Source: Juglans regia (lineage: Eukaryota; Streptophyta; Magnoliopsida; Fagales; Juglandaceae). From it: 64,000 nucleotides of DNA. The position numbers and the translations under genes were made by a program. Below, piece by piece: positions 48,444-59,742 of this stretch (its first letter is position 1; every line of letters starts with the position of its first letter). The notes under the pieces were generated by a model. That model saw only the letters and a list, made by a program, of their open reading frames with translations. It had not been told where the DNA came from and made no database searches. The DNA lies in the NCBI RefSeq assembly GCF_001411555.2, contig NC_049903.1, forward strand, positions 23,093,098-23,157,097, in the 5' to 3' direction.

Positions 48444-49156
48444 TTTGAGTTACTTTTTACACCGAAAGCAGAAGAAAGATGATTTTTCGGTGCGCTAAAA
48501 TATCTAAAAGAGCAGATGAAGTTTTTTATAGATAAGTGTTCTCAACCTTCTTGCTTTTATTTTTATGAATAACACTATAGCAAAATCTGGGCGAGTAAAC
48601 CTTTTATCGCCCAGATGGGAACCCCTAGTTACTCGCTGCTTGAATTGCAAATACTCAGTACCCTTTAAGGAAACTATACAAAGGGCGTGTATGGGAGGAT
48701 ACAGTACACTTAGAGTACACAAGCAGGAACAAACAAGTGCACATTGCACAAGTGTATGGTAAATGATTATACTAACATTAATATTAATAGGCATAGCCCA
48801 AGTACGGTATACAAGAGATAACACCTATTTGGGAAGAAGAAATGGAAACAAGAAAATCGAGGCCATTACAGCTTTGGCCCCAAAAAAACAAAGTTCTAGC
48901 AAATAGATCTACACGATGTTACTGTGCCTTTCAACACCCTTTTGCTAATACTCATCATATTTAATGCCTAACCAAACTGAACCATTTAAATATGGATTAA
49001 ATTCCTGCCCACTAGCACTTGCTTACAAAACTTATCATCTGGCTAAAGTAGATAATATTGAAGTATCATTTAGTCATCTTCATATCATTGCCTAGCAACA
49101 AAACCAATACGAATATTGCCATGAATCATTAGAAGCTGTGATTCATATGCACTTAC
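48444..49156. other. Degenerate sequence with a LINE-tail-like fragment
   Basis: No gene is seen. At about 48,745-48,830 the sequence (ATTAATAGGCATAGCCCAA, then GTACGGTATACAAGAG) matches the 3'-end-like fragment at 49,735-49,800 and resembles minus-strand 3' ends of plant LINEs. Confidence 0.4.
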
Positions 49157-50145
49157 CTCTTCTAACTTCTCACGAGGGCCATAAAAAATAGATTCCATTG
49201 AGAGCATCGCAACAGTTATCAACATTTCTTCCAAGCAGTTGAACTAACTAGCCAAAATAAGAGCTCTGGAATAAATAGGGTCTAAGGGGAGCTGAGCCAT
49301 TTGATGGCCTACTGGATCCGACAATTTACATTCATCTGTTAGAGCGCCTAGCAAGAACAATTGCTCCAATGACTTGACAATAGATGCCTTGTTTGAAAGT
49401 TCAAAAATGTTAATGTACCAAGGGATATAATTGAAAGAAAACAAGCCTTTGTTTATTTGTATAAAGAAAATAGAACAGGATATCAAGTGATATCATTAAA
49501 ACAGCTCAAGCCTTGTAGAAAACAATGCAGGTTCCGCAAGAGAGGGTATTAAGAAACAGAAGACTACCCATAGCATTCCTCTGAATCTACAACCCTGCTT
49601 TCCAGACAATATGAAGCCAACTATCAAAGCCAATCACATTAATGATGATGATGATGATGCTCATAATCACAAGCTACAGTTAATCCACTCCTGCAGGACT
49701 TGAACCAATTTTATTTTTTATTTTTTATAAGTAAACGATTGTATTAATATGAATAGGCATAGCCCAAGTACAATGGGGTATAGAAGAGGTAACACATACT
49801 TAGGTAAATCCAATTATAATACATAAACAGGCAAGTTTACACTTCCGAAACCAACAAAATGATTTATATTTTTCACTATATTTTATACTTGCTAAAACAT
49901 GCAGAAAACCCCCACAGACAAAAAGTAAAGCAAAATGATGAACCATCTACAAATATTGACCTTGACGGCTTCTCCATGAAGTCAAACCCAAGAATATCAT
50001 CGACACCCAAAGCCTTGAGCTGTAAAATGACATTGAGAGGTTGCATCGTTTTATCTCAGGCTTTGTTGAATCCTCAAGTTTATCAAATTCACTCTCCCTG
50101 TAGAGACGAAAGCACTTTCCAGATCCTTCACAACCTGCTCGTCCA
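49157..50145 (-). pseudogene. DEAH-box RNA helicase remnant (DEAH10/DHX33-like), two exons
   Basis: Exon A (about 50,145-49,961, minus) encodes helicase motif VI (SGRAGCEGSGKCFRLY) and ESEFDKLEDSTKPEIKRC, then after a one-base deletion NVILQLKALGVDDILGFDF and MEKPSR. Exon B (49,387-49,157, 77 codons, followed by a GTAAGT donor) encodes the winged-helix/HA2 region: ASIVKSLEQLFLLGALTD, KLSDPVGHQMAQLPLDPIY, then ILAS, a TAG stop (49,246-49,244), and FNCLEEMLITVAMLSMESI, ending FYGPREKLEE. In a working protein this part closes the RNA tunnel of the helicase. The intron between the exons holds a LINE-tail-like fragment. Introns are present, so it is a DNA-level gene fragment and not a processed copy. 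No other helicase exon was found nearby. Confidence 0.8.
49700..49810 (-). mobile_element. LINE 3'-end-like fragment
   Basis: Read on minus, it ends in ...TTGGGCTATGCCTATTCAT, ATTAATACAATCG, TTTACTTAT and an A-rich tail (49,707-49,731 on plus). This is a common form of plant LINE 3' end. It sits in the intron of the helicase remnant. Confidence 0.4.
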
Positions 50146-50204
50146 CTACAGTAGGAATTTAGCAGTCATTGTAGATTATTCGTTTGTAAACATCCTTCTG
50201 AGAA

Positions 50205-50690
50205 GCCAGGGTGTGATTGAAGGCCTTGGACTTGTTTATTTAATTGAAGGGGCTTATTTTATTAGTTATAGGAATTAGACTAGAATAATTGGGCTTGAGG
50301 ATGTTTAGCCCACATATGTCTTATTTCTTATGAATTAGGGTTTCTGGGAAGATATTTTATTTTGGCCGAGGGCTTATTTGGAAAGTTACTTTTTAGGAAC
50401 TAAGGTTTAAAGAGGTACTGTAGCGAGTCTTAAAGATCATTTCCAAGTTCCAAATGAGCCAATTACAAGATCAAGAGCCAATAAGATCAATGAGGCAATG
50501 CAAGGATTGGTACAATCCACTTGGGATGAGTCTACAAAGAGCCGAATATTCAAGATGGGCTTGAGAGAAGGAGATCCAGTGATCATCCACGTGATACAAG
50601 CTATGGAAGAATGCAACATAAATTAGGACCTATTGTTATGTTTATGTGTGATTGAAGGCCTTGGACTTGTTTATTTAATTAAAGCGGTTG
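50205..50690 (+). mobile_element. Ty3 LTR fragment with pol C-terminal tail, between ~34-bp direct repeats
   Basis: The plus frame at about 50,455-50,525 reads EPITRSRANKINEAMQG then LVQSTWDES, matching the pol tail in the LTR at 10,777-11,623. The block starting GTGTGATTGAAGGCCTTGG and continuing to TTTATTTAATT occurs at about 50,210 and again at about 50,645. Such long flanking repeats are not a normal TSD and may be internal LTR repeats. Confidence 0.45.
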
Positions 50691-52394
50691 TCTGGGTTTT
50701 TCATCCATTGACTTGATTTTGACTTTTTTGGGTGAGTTTTCAAGTTGATTGTGGGTTTAAGAGAATCCATTCCCACGGGTTCATATTAGATGCAGCTCAT
50801 CTCAACATTTTTTAACCTATATTTCAAGTATTGTTTGGATTTTTGTACTTGAAACAATGACAAAGAAGTAATAGCTTATTGAAATATATTATAGATAGAA
50901 GAGATGAATCAGGCTGTCTAACCTCGTACTCTTGAACATATATAATAACCTCTTTTATTTCCAAAAGATTTTTTTTTATAAGTAGAATGAAATTTTATTA
51001 AACCAACTAACCAAGTAATTTGGCTCTTTTAATTTCAAAATTATATTCATATCATGAACGTAAAATGCAGTCAGTGATGATAGTGGCGGTGATGATTGTG
51101 CAAACCCTTAACAATGGCAAAAATATAAAATAAATATAGTGCCCACAACCATCACAGTGGTATTGGTATAGATGGTGGGTTAAAGCAATGCTGATGGTAA
51201 TGATAGTGATAGTGATTGTAACTACTTATAAGGCTAGGAATCGTCTTGTCCTATACCAACACTACTACGACTAATACCTAAAGGGAAGGATGTTAGATCT
51301 AGTTGATTGGCTGGGGGAAAGCCAAGCCAAGCCACATATAGGCTTATACTCCGAAACAATTATTCAAAAGTATGATTGGAGTCCCTTGAAATCATTATCA
51401 CCGTTACTTATCAAAAGAAAGAAATCATTATCACCATAAATCACCATAAGAACTTCTCATACTAAATATGGGGCCTTACAATTCCCGATTCCCCCCCTCC
51501 CCCCAAAATTAAATTACTTACGTCCACATCATGCCATTCCATTGGAGATATAACTGCTCAAGTCTCACACTTCTTGACCAAAATTAACTTTGATATTATT
51601 TGTAGCAATCCAAGGGAATTGCAAGCCACATCTAAGTTTATACTCCAAAAGTACTCATCACTATTAAAATTAGAGCCACTTGAAATCATTAAAAACTGCA
51701 AAAATTTCTCTTCAAGGCAAGTGAGATCCCAGTCACTATCATCTCATGCAAATTCAAGGTATTATGGTGGTTGAAGCAATAGTTTTCCATAGTGGTGAAG
51801 CATAAGGGGACATGCAATAGCAGGAGTAACACATGTAAAACATTGCAGTGACGACATCAGCGGCAGTAACAATGTAGAAAAAAGGTTTAGAAGGGTCATG
51901 TCAGAGTTTTTCAATGTGAAGCCAGCTTCATAAGCAGCACTCAATGTTGAGGCAAAGGTGGTAGGGGCAGTAGAGGTTGTACAAGTGTGTTTGATTGCTA
52001 ATGATGTGGCAAAGATGGTCTGTTGTGGTTGCAAGGTGGCATTAGAGGTGGTGCCATCAACAAGGGTTCTTAACAGAGCACCAAAACAGGGCAATATTGG
52101 TTGAGGTTGAGGAAGCGGTATGATGTTGACAAGGATGGTAGCAGCAATGGCTGAAGCAAAATCTATGAAAATCGTAGTAGATATAAATGGGACAGGTGAT
52201 GGAGGCTGTAACATTGGTTTGGTGGTGATGGTGGCTTGCTTTTTGGTAAGAGTTTGCTTGTCACTTAAAGAGGAGTGGCAAGGCTATAGTAGAGGAGTTC
52301 GATAGCACAATGTCATCTTGATGTGAAAAGAACATAAAACACCAAATGTCATCAACCCAACAGTTATGGATCAAATATTACAGCATAAATTTTG
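50691..52394. other. No gene seen
   Basis: Mixed degenerate sequence with GATGAT/GGTGGTG-rich patches (51,060-51,230 and 51,770-52,240). A 150-codon minus ORF (52,214-51,762) is of simple Ala/Thr/Leu/Pro composition without a recognised domain. An A/T-rich LINE-tail-like run lies near 50,970. Confidence 0.4.
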
Positions 52395-52766
52395 ATAAAT
52401 CATAATTGGTGCCAGTGGGTAATATTCCTAACATCCGGCAATTGCCTAGTATCCTTGGATGTAAGGTTTCATCACTTCCCATGAATTACCTTGGTCTTCC
52501 TTTAGGGGCAGCTACAAGGTCTACATCGATTTGACATACAGTGGTAGAGAAGATTGAACGCAAATTGGCAAGTTGGAAGAAATCATATTCTCGAAAGGTG
52601 ATAGGATCATCCTTATCAAAAGTACTCTTTCTAATCTACCAACGTATTTTTTACCTATATAACCTATTCCAGTAAGTGTGGCGAACCGTATTGAGAAATT
52701 GTATCGTGACTTTCTTTGGAGTGGGATAGGAGAAGAATTCAAGTATCATCTACTCAAGCGGGATAA
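52395..52766 (+). pseudogene. LINE reverse-transcriptase C-terminal fragment, broken
   Basis: The plus strand reads ILGCKVSSLPMNYLGLPLG, a stop, then VEKIERKLASWKKSYSRK and, in another frame, [18 protein letters not shown] and EEFKYHLLK. These are the blocks that follow the YxDD motif in plant L1 reverse transcriptases. The fragment is cut by the LTR-A element at 52,767. Stops and frame changes show it is dead. It is on the opposite strand to the LINE at 14,361-32,301. Confidence 0.75.
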
Positions 52767-55700
52767 TGTAACAGCCCGCTAGAAATTCATTGGTGGAATT
52801 TCTATTGACTTTAGGAATCTCGTGAAAACTCCAAAATTTTTTACGAATCGATCAATCGTATAGGTTTTAGTATGTCAATATAGTCAGTGTTATCACTCAC
52901 TATGGTGCTAGAAATATGAGTTTTATTTATTTGAGGTGGTTAGAAGTGTCAGAATGCATTATGGTCTACGCCATTAGACTCAGTGGATTATTTAAGATTT
53001 TATGGTGCAATAAGTTTATTTTCATATTTTCGGACGAAACGACTATTTGAAACTATAAAATTATTTTTAGGGGCACTTCGAGGTTGAATTTTGGTAAACG
53101 ATTTTCACTATAGGTAAATATGAATATTTAAGAATTTTTAGTGCTAAGTTTATGATTCACTTTTTCGGAGTGAATAGTAACTTCGGTAAGCGCACCAATT
53201 ACAGTGTTTCAAAATCATAGTGTGGAATGTCCAAATTAGATTAGAGAAATTTTATTTGGACACTTGGCAAGATCTTAGCCACACTTATTGAATAATATTA
53301 GACACTTGGCACCATGAGGAGCGTTTGATGGATTTGAAGGAATCAATGCGTGAAATCAGGCCACTTAAGCAAAACTTTGTTTCATCTGCTCAACCAAATT
53401 GTGCCAGGTCAAAAAGGGTTTCAATCCTAGTGAAACCCTAAATGCTAGGAATCCAATTGAAAGTCCAAAAGCATTGTTGAAATCGGAACCCTAAACGGTT
53501 TCCCCAAAACCCTAAAGTTGGCCTCTAAACATTTTCTAATCCGATTTCTAGCATTGTGTTTAATCACTTGATTAAATCACTTCCACATGCTATTAATCCT
53601 TCAAATTTGTGTTATAACATCATTATCCAACCTTGTTAACCTTGAAAATTTGATTGGGCCAAGTGATATTGTATTTCGCCTTGATAGCAACACAAACCCT
53701 CTTTAAACCCCAAAATTTAGGCCCATTCGGTTTAGGCCCATTAAGGCCCACAAATTTGGTCACCATTGGATTGCTTCATGGCTAAGTTTTGTACCCCCAC
53801 TTGGCTGGCCAGATCTTTACAAGAAGGGCCTAGAAGGTTCTTGAAGTATAAAGCTAAAGAGCCACCTCACTCTTTCACTCTTACACTCTACCTTGAGAAA
53901 AGATCTTGGACTGATTTTTATGAGAGGAAAAGGCCAACACTCAACCTTTCCTTCAGTCCTATCACTTTCTATAACTTATGTAAGAGGCTCTCCAGTCCAC
54001 TTCCCATGAAAAGCAACCCTCCTTTACACTTTTCCTCCATAGAACACAAAATACACTCTCGGACAGTTTTTCTTATCTCTTTTGAACGCTTGTTGCTTTT
54101 GTAGGTGTTTTATGGCCAAGTTTCCTTTATAAAAGTTATTTATTTCTGAGTCTAATTTACGTGGATATCTTATTTGTTCCATTTGGAGATAATTTGATTG
54201 GTAAAAAGTTGTTTATAACCCAAAAAGGTCATTCAAGGCGATAAACTGGAGAGTGTGTTCGTTTTTGGAGTTTTTGACCATGCTAATGATTAGATCTTGG
54301 TCCAAAATTTTAATGGAGTATTGTTAACATGTGTATATGATTATTGGTTGAGGATTTGTTGCATGATTAAAATTTTTGGAGAAATATTTTCTTAGATCTA
54401 GAAACTTAGAAATTGGAAGAGGAAAAACAGTTTCTATTTTGAGAAGGTTTAAATCTCTTATGGTTTAATCTTATTCCAATGGGTTTGATATTTTTATTGG
54501 AAGATCCTAAGCCTCTTATATACATGTTAGAATGTTATTTTGAAGATATTTGAAGTTAGTTTCAAAGATAGGAAATTTTATGCAAGGAGATATTTGGTTA
54601 GGCCAAAGTGATGATGTTCTTGGCTAAATTTATGTTTTGGGTGATGTTTAACCATGTGATCTTGAGTTTGATGGTTGGATCTGTGTTAGGACACCTTTCT
54701 AAACCATGTGATGTTTTGGTTTGGACATCACATGTTTATAAGTCATGGATCAAGAGGTTGATCAAAACAAGATAGAAACAAAAAAATTTGTTTTGAACTT
54801 AGAAGGAAAACCAAAAAGTTCAAGTATAGTTTTAGTGATTTTGATGACTTTTGTTAATGATTCAAAGCATGATTATTCTTAGGAATATGTTATGTGTATA
54901 TTAGAAGAAAAGTTTTGGTTTAATCAGTAGTTTTGAAATTTGAAAGAATTACAACAAAAATCAGAGGAAATAGCCTTTGTAAGTTTCTGCCCTATAGTGT
55001 TTTAATGGTTGTGTTTAGTTTTAACTTTTTCTGAATTCATATTTGAGCTTAGGACAAAATCTACATAAGGTATGTAGATTTTGGTGATTTTTGGAGTTAG
55101 GATGCAATATCCTTAAGTTAGGGGTAAAATAGTCATTTTCCCACATGTAGAGGGTAAAATGGTCATTTTACTCTAAGTTGATATTTTTTCATATTCCTAA
55201 TTGTTAGTGATTAAGTTCTAATTTTTAGAAATCACTACTTTTAGTTTCTCGTGATCGCACTTGAGCTTTGTCTCGAAGCGCGAAGATCGAGGTAAGTTAG
55301 CTTTTAACTTACTATCAGTTTAATGTGTATGAGTGATAAGTAAGAGAACTAAATTGTATGCATGCATGTTATCATATGTGCCATGCCAAGTCATTACATA
55401 TTTATCTGTTACACAAAATTTATTCTGTCATGAATTATTCATCTGTTACACAAGATATTCTGTCACGTATTGCTATACATTGCAAGTATGTCATGTTAAG
55501 TATACCATCTGTTACATGTATTTCATGATACGTAATATTCACTGTCACATGTTACGTCATGATAAGAAATGTTGTCTGTTACATGGTATGCGATGTTACG
55601 AAATGTTACCTTTTACATATATGCCATGTTATGAAATGTTGTCTGTTATATTTATGTTTCAAAGTATGTCATGTCTATTGACTTACGTTCATGTCGCGTT

Positions 55701-57219
55701 ACACTATATTAGGATTTCTGTCTTTTATGTAACGTTTTATGTCATGTTCATGTTACGTCACGTTACGAAATGTCATGTCTACCAATTAAGTTATTCATGT
55801 CAATCACCACCCTAAGCGCTAGGATGGGGTAATATCCTAGTGGAACTCCTTTTGTCACGCTGGAGTGTCTAAATAGGTGTGAAATTCCCTAGGTTGACGA
55901 AGTACAGTCAACAGGTTGCGAATGGGGCCTAATTAGCTGGTCATTGGAGTGTGCCAGACACTAACGTCGATGGAGCCACACATTATGTTACGTGTGTCTA
56001 CAGCAAGTGTGGTACAAACAAATAAGTCATAGGGCCACAACAACTGTGGAGCATGAAGTATGGGCTCACAACAACTGTGGAGCATACACTACGTGAGACA
56101 CAGCAATTGTGACACGTAGAATACGTGGGGCCACAATAACTATGGAGTACGTATTAACGCACTCACAGCTGGTATAGAAACCTGTGATGTGATGCGGTTA
56201 TCGGTAGGGACACACGGCTCAAGGGGACCTGTGTAGCACCCATATGGTCACTTTAATAATTATGTCTATTGAATAAGATTCCAAGTTCATGTGTTTCGTT
56301 CAAGTCATGTTTCATGTTATGTTATGTTCAAGTTTACATTCAAGCAATCATGGTAATCCCATGAGACAAGAATATGTTTCAAGTTCATGTTATGTTATGT
56401 TCACGTTCACGTTATGTTCCAAATTCATATTTATGTTATATCATGCTCAGGTTCATGTTATGTTCAAGTTCGTGTTCAAATTATGCATGTTCACGCTTAT
56501 GTTATGTTTCAAGTCCCTGTTATGTTTTAAGTTTATGTACATGTCATGTCATGTCACGTCAAGTTAAGTTTAAGTTCTAGTTCAAGTTATGTCAACTCAT
56601 GTCATGTTATGTCAAGTTACGTTATGCTTATTATTTCATGCCATATTATGCCAGGATATGTTATGTTCTTTATTGATTTGATTATGCATTCATGTTTTTA
56701 CTGCCATGCATGCATCATTAACCTGTGTGGAAGTTTCCTGTTAACTTGCTGAGATTTGTAATCAAATCTCACTGTGGTAGTCCCAACTACCATTCCCCCC
56801 GAATGGTTGATCTTATTACAAGATCTAAAGGAGAATCAGGAATCAACCAACTGGAAACAGTCAACTAAGCGACGATGCGACGTAGGTGTTAGTAAAGTAG
56901 TTACCTCAGATTACTACTTGTATTTGTGGAGTTCAATCTCCAGCACCCTTTTGATCACAACCATTTTGGACTAGTGTTGTGATATCAGTTTTTAAGTATG
57001 TCATTATGTATGAAGTATGTTTTAAGTATTTGGGATATTTTAGTTTGGTGCATAATATTGCTAAAGAAAAAATTATCCGCTGCAAATATTGCATAATGCT
57101 AGATGCATGGTAGGAATATTGCATCTTATATGTCATGAACGGGGGTAGGTAACCTTGTGTTGCATGTCTCGACACTTCAAATGTCCGTCCGATCTCAAGC
57201 GGAATTTGGGGGCGTCACA
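52767..57219 (+). mobile_element. 5' LTR, 4453 bp
   Basis: It runs from TGTAACAGCCCG to GGGGGCGTCACA. It contains ATGTTAYGTCATG-type islands (55,370-55,790 and 56,280-56,700), separated by a block of GTGAGTGCGT/ACAACTGTGGAGCAT-like short repeats (about 55,985-56,170). No ORF in it encodes a recognised protein. Confidence 0.9.
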
Positions 57220-57222
57220 GGG

Positions 57223-57234
57223 TGGTATCAGAGC
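57223..57234 (+). promoter_or_regulatory. Primer-binding site
   Basis: TGGTATCAGAGC, an exact match to the initiator-Met-tRNA site used by plant LTR elements, three bases after the LTR end. Confidence 0.9.
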
Positions 57235-57386
57235 AATATGTCTCTGGGTTTAAATCCACAAGTCCTTAGGAAATGTACCAAATATTAGGCTTGCAATTTT
57301 AGTCTTCATTAGGCTTGAATTTCTTGGAGTATAAGAGATAGTATGTGGTTGTAACACGTGTACTCGTGTGATTTTGGAAGTGACAC

Positions 57387-58500
57387 ATGACTCGAGGTAG
57401 GATACCTCAAAATTCTGAGGGAGGCACAAATCAGGATAATCAGAATCTCCTGATGGATGGAGGATTAGCTGAAGTTGTACATTTGCTAGCTGACATGCTT
57501 AGACAACAACAACATCAGCAAGCACACGTACCTAGACCCGAGGTCAAGGGTTGTCTGTGTGAGAAGTTCTTGATCCATCATTATCCAAATTTTATGGTAA
57601 TGAAGAGCCACTGAAAGCCGAGAAATGGATTATGGATATCGGAAGGACATACGAGATCTATGGATGTACTAAGGACCAGAAGGTTCCATATGTTGTATAC
57701 CTATTCCAAGGAGAAGCTGGAATATGGTGGGATATGTGAAGGCAGCTTCTAGTCAGGGAACTAGCAAGTCTGGCTGCACTGTCTTGGGAGAGATTTAAGG
57801 AAGAGTTCAACAACAGATTCTTCTCAGATTCTGTGAAACAATTGAAGGTGTAGGAGTTTGTGACTTTAACTCAAGCCAGTTTGAACATAGAGAAGGACGC
57901 CACTAAGTTTATGGCGTTAGGAAGGTTTGCACCACACTTGATTTCTATTCTAAGGATGCAGGCACGAAAGTTTCAAGCTGGATTTCAGCCAAGGATCCGT
58001 AGCCAAGTAGCTTGCCTACGAATAAAGAATTACCAAGAGTTGGTAAATGTGGTGACGATAGCAGAGACTGAGCAGAGAGGTCTAGCGATCCAAACCAATA
58101 CCGAACGAAAGAGAATTTCATTGTATGCTACTGAAGAAAATCCAAAAAAGAAGAAGATGTCTACTGGACCAGATAAGGGAAAAGGCATCGAGATTGGAAG
58201 CTCAATGCCAACCACATACCCAATATGTGGGATGTGTAGAAAGAACCATGGAGGCAAGTGCAAACTTACCTTAGGACTCTGTTTCAGATATGGCCAACCT
58301 GACCACTTGATCCGAAAATTGTCCCAAAAGAGGCTGGAGAAATGGAACTGTTTCCAATGGAAATTCCAAACCAAAGCCACGACCTCTAGTACTAGCTCAA
58401 GTGTATGCAGTTACTTCTAGAGATATAGATGCTGACGCCCCAGGAACTGAAGGAGTTGGCGCCGTCACTAGTATTTTTCTAAGACCGCTGTATTCTTAAG
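57387..58500 (+). pseudogene. Ty3 gag (plus start of protease region), broken
   Basis: The ORF from 57,387 (MTRGRIPQNSEGGTNQDNQ) carries a coiled Gln-rich stretch and reaches the gag domain, then frameshifts near 57,590. The gag domain continues in another frame (EPLKAEKWIMDIGRTYEIY, QGEAGIWWDM, stop) and again from 57,860 (SLNIEKDATKFMALGRFAP, LRIKNYQELVNVVTIAETE). The zinc knuckle reads CFRYGQPDHLIRKL: of CCHC only the first Cys and the His survive. After the C-terminus a stub like the start of the protease region follows (VYAVTSRDIDADAPGTEGV). Gag forms the virus-like particle of the retrotransposon. Nothing of pol follows. Confidence 0.8.
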
Positions 58501-59730
58501 CTTATTTAAGGTTGATTAGATTGCAATTGATGGTCCTATTGCATTATTGATTCTTTGGGTAAGTTAAATCATTGAGGTTTATAACTTGTACTCAGTTTGA
58601 TTCAAGCAAGGCTTTATTTTTTAGTGATTAAGGTATTGCATGAGAGTTCAGTTCGTACTCTGTATTGTTACCTGGTGGTAAGAGTAACATTTCTCATTAA
58701 GAGTATTTCTATTCATACCAATGTAGATATGGAATACCATTTAGTACAATGAAGGATATTCAAGGTTGATGAATTAGTATCCCACGTATTTGGAGTTTGC
58801 TTTGATTCTAAGGTTACAATGAAATTTGTGTTCGAAAGAGAAAAGTGTGTGGGAGAAACTTTGGCCTTACTAAGATTCACTTATGATAATAGTTTTATCC
58901 AATCGCAAATAAATGGTTTTTGGCAAAGCACCGTGTTTGTGGAAACCTAGATTGCCCTTATATTGGAGACATTTATATGGGGAGTAAAATCTTGTCTTGA
59001 GGATTTACGTGAACAGTAGGAACAAATTTTTTGGATTAGAGTTAGAATAAGAGGTAGCTCATGATAGATAGAAGAGCTATGTTAATCATAAGAGAGAAAG
59101 TTTTGAGTTGAGGTTAATAGCTGATCGTTTATCGACCTAGGAGGAGGAACGATTCGTGGTGATTATGAAGGAGTAAGCTAGTCCTAGGCAGATATAATTC
59201 CTTGAGGAAATAGAATGTGAATTCAGTTGTGTATGGATTAAATTCTTTCAAATTGAACTGCATGAATACTTGAAGTTTTAGATTTAGAAAGTATGTTGGT
59301 ATGACTTGACCTACATTGTAGAAGGATTCCAGTACAAATTGATATAATTTGAGAGGAAGAGAGTTAAGAATGGTATATATATATATACGTTGTGGATAAT
59401 TCGTTGAATAGTAAGGAGAATAGTGATTTCTTTTAAGTAAAGATTCAGTATCCTAGAAGGTCAGTCGAGAAGTCATTAAGTTTAGGTTGTAACCTTTGGG
59501 ATTGTTTTACCCTTATGTTATAGTGGTAATTATTTTGTATAACCATGTGATTGTATATATAAGAATAGTGTTGACTACGAGAGGAAGGCGTTACCTCAGG
59601 AAGAACGATACCTGCCCCTTGGGCATGTTGAGGCATCCAGTGATGGGCACTAGGTTGGTAAGCAATTTCTTCTTTTGAGCGTATTTTATGTTTGTACTTA
59701 CGTCGATTTTGAGGACGAAATCTTCTTTTT
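58501..59730 (+). other. Element interior without coding capacity
   Basis: Stops occur in all frames and no RT, RNase H or integrase motif is seen. It ends with ATTTTGAGGACGAAATCTTC just before the PPT, a common Ty3 pol-end context. Confidence 0.6.
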
Positions 59731-59742
59731 AGGAGGGGAGGA
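59731..59742 (+). promoter_or_regulatory. Polypurine tract
   Basis: AGGAGGGGAGGA lies immediately 5' of the 3' LTR, where plus-strand DNA synthesis is primed. Confidence 0.9.

Noticed and set aside
51762..52214. 150-codon minus ORF
   Set aside because: Simple composition, no recognised domain, no splice or start context, within degenerate repeats.
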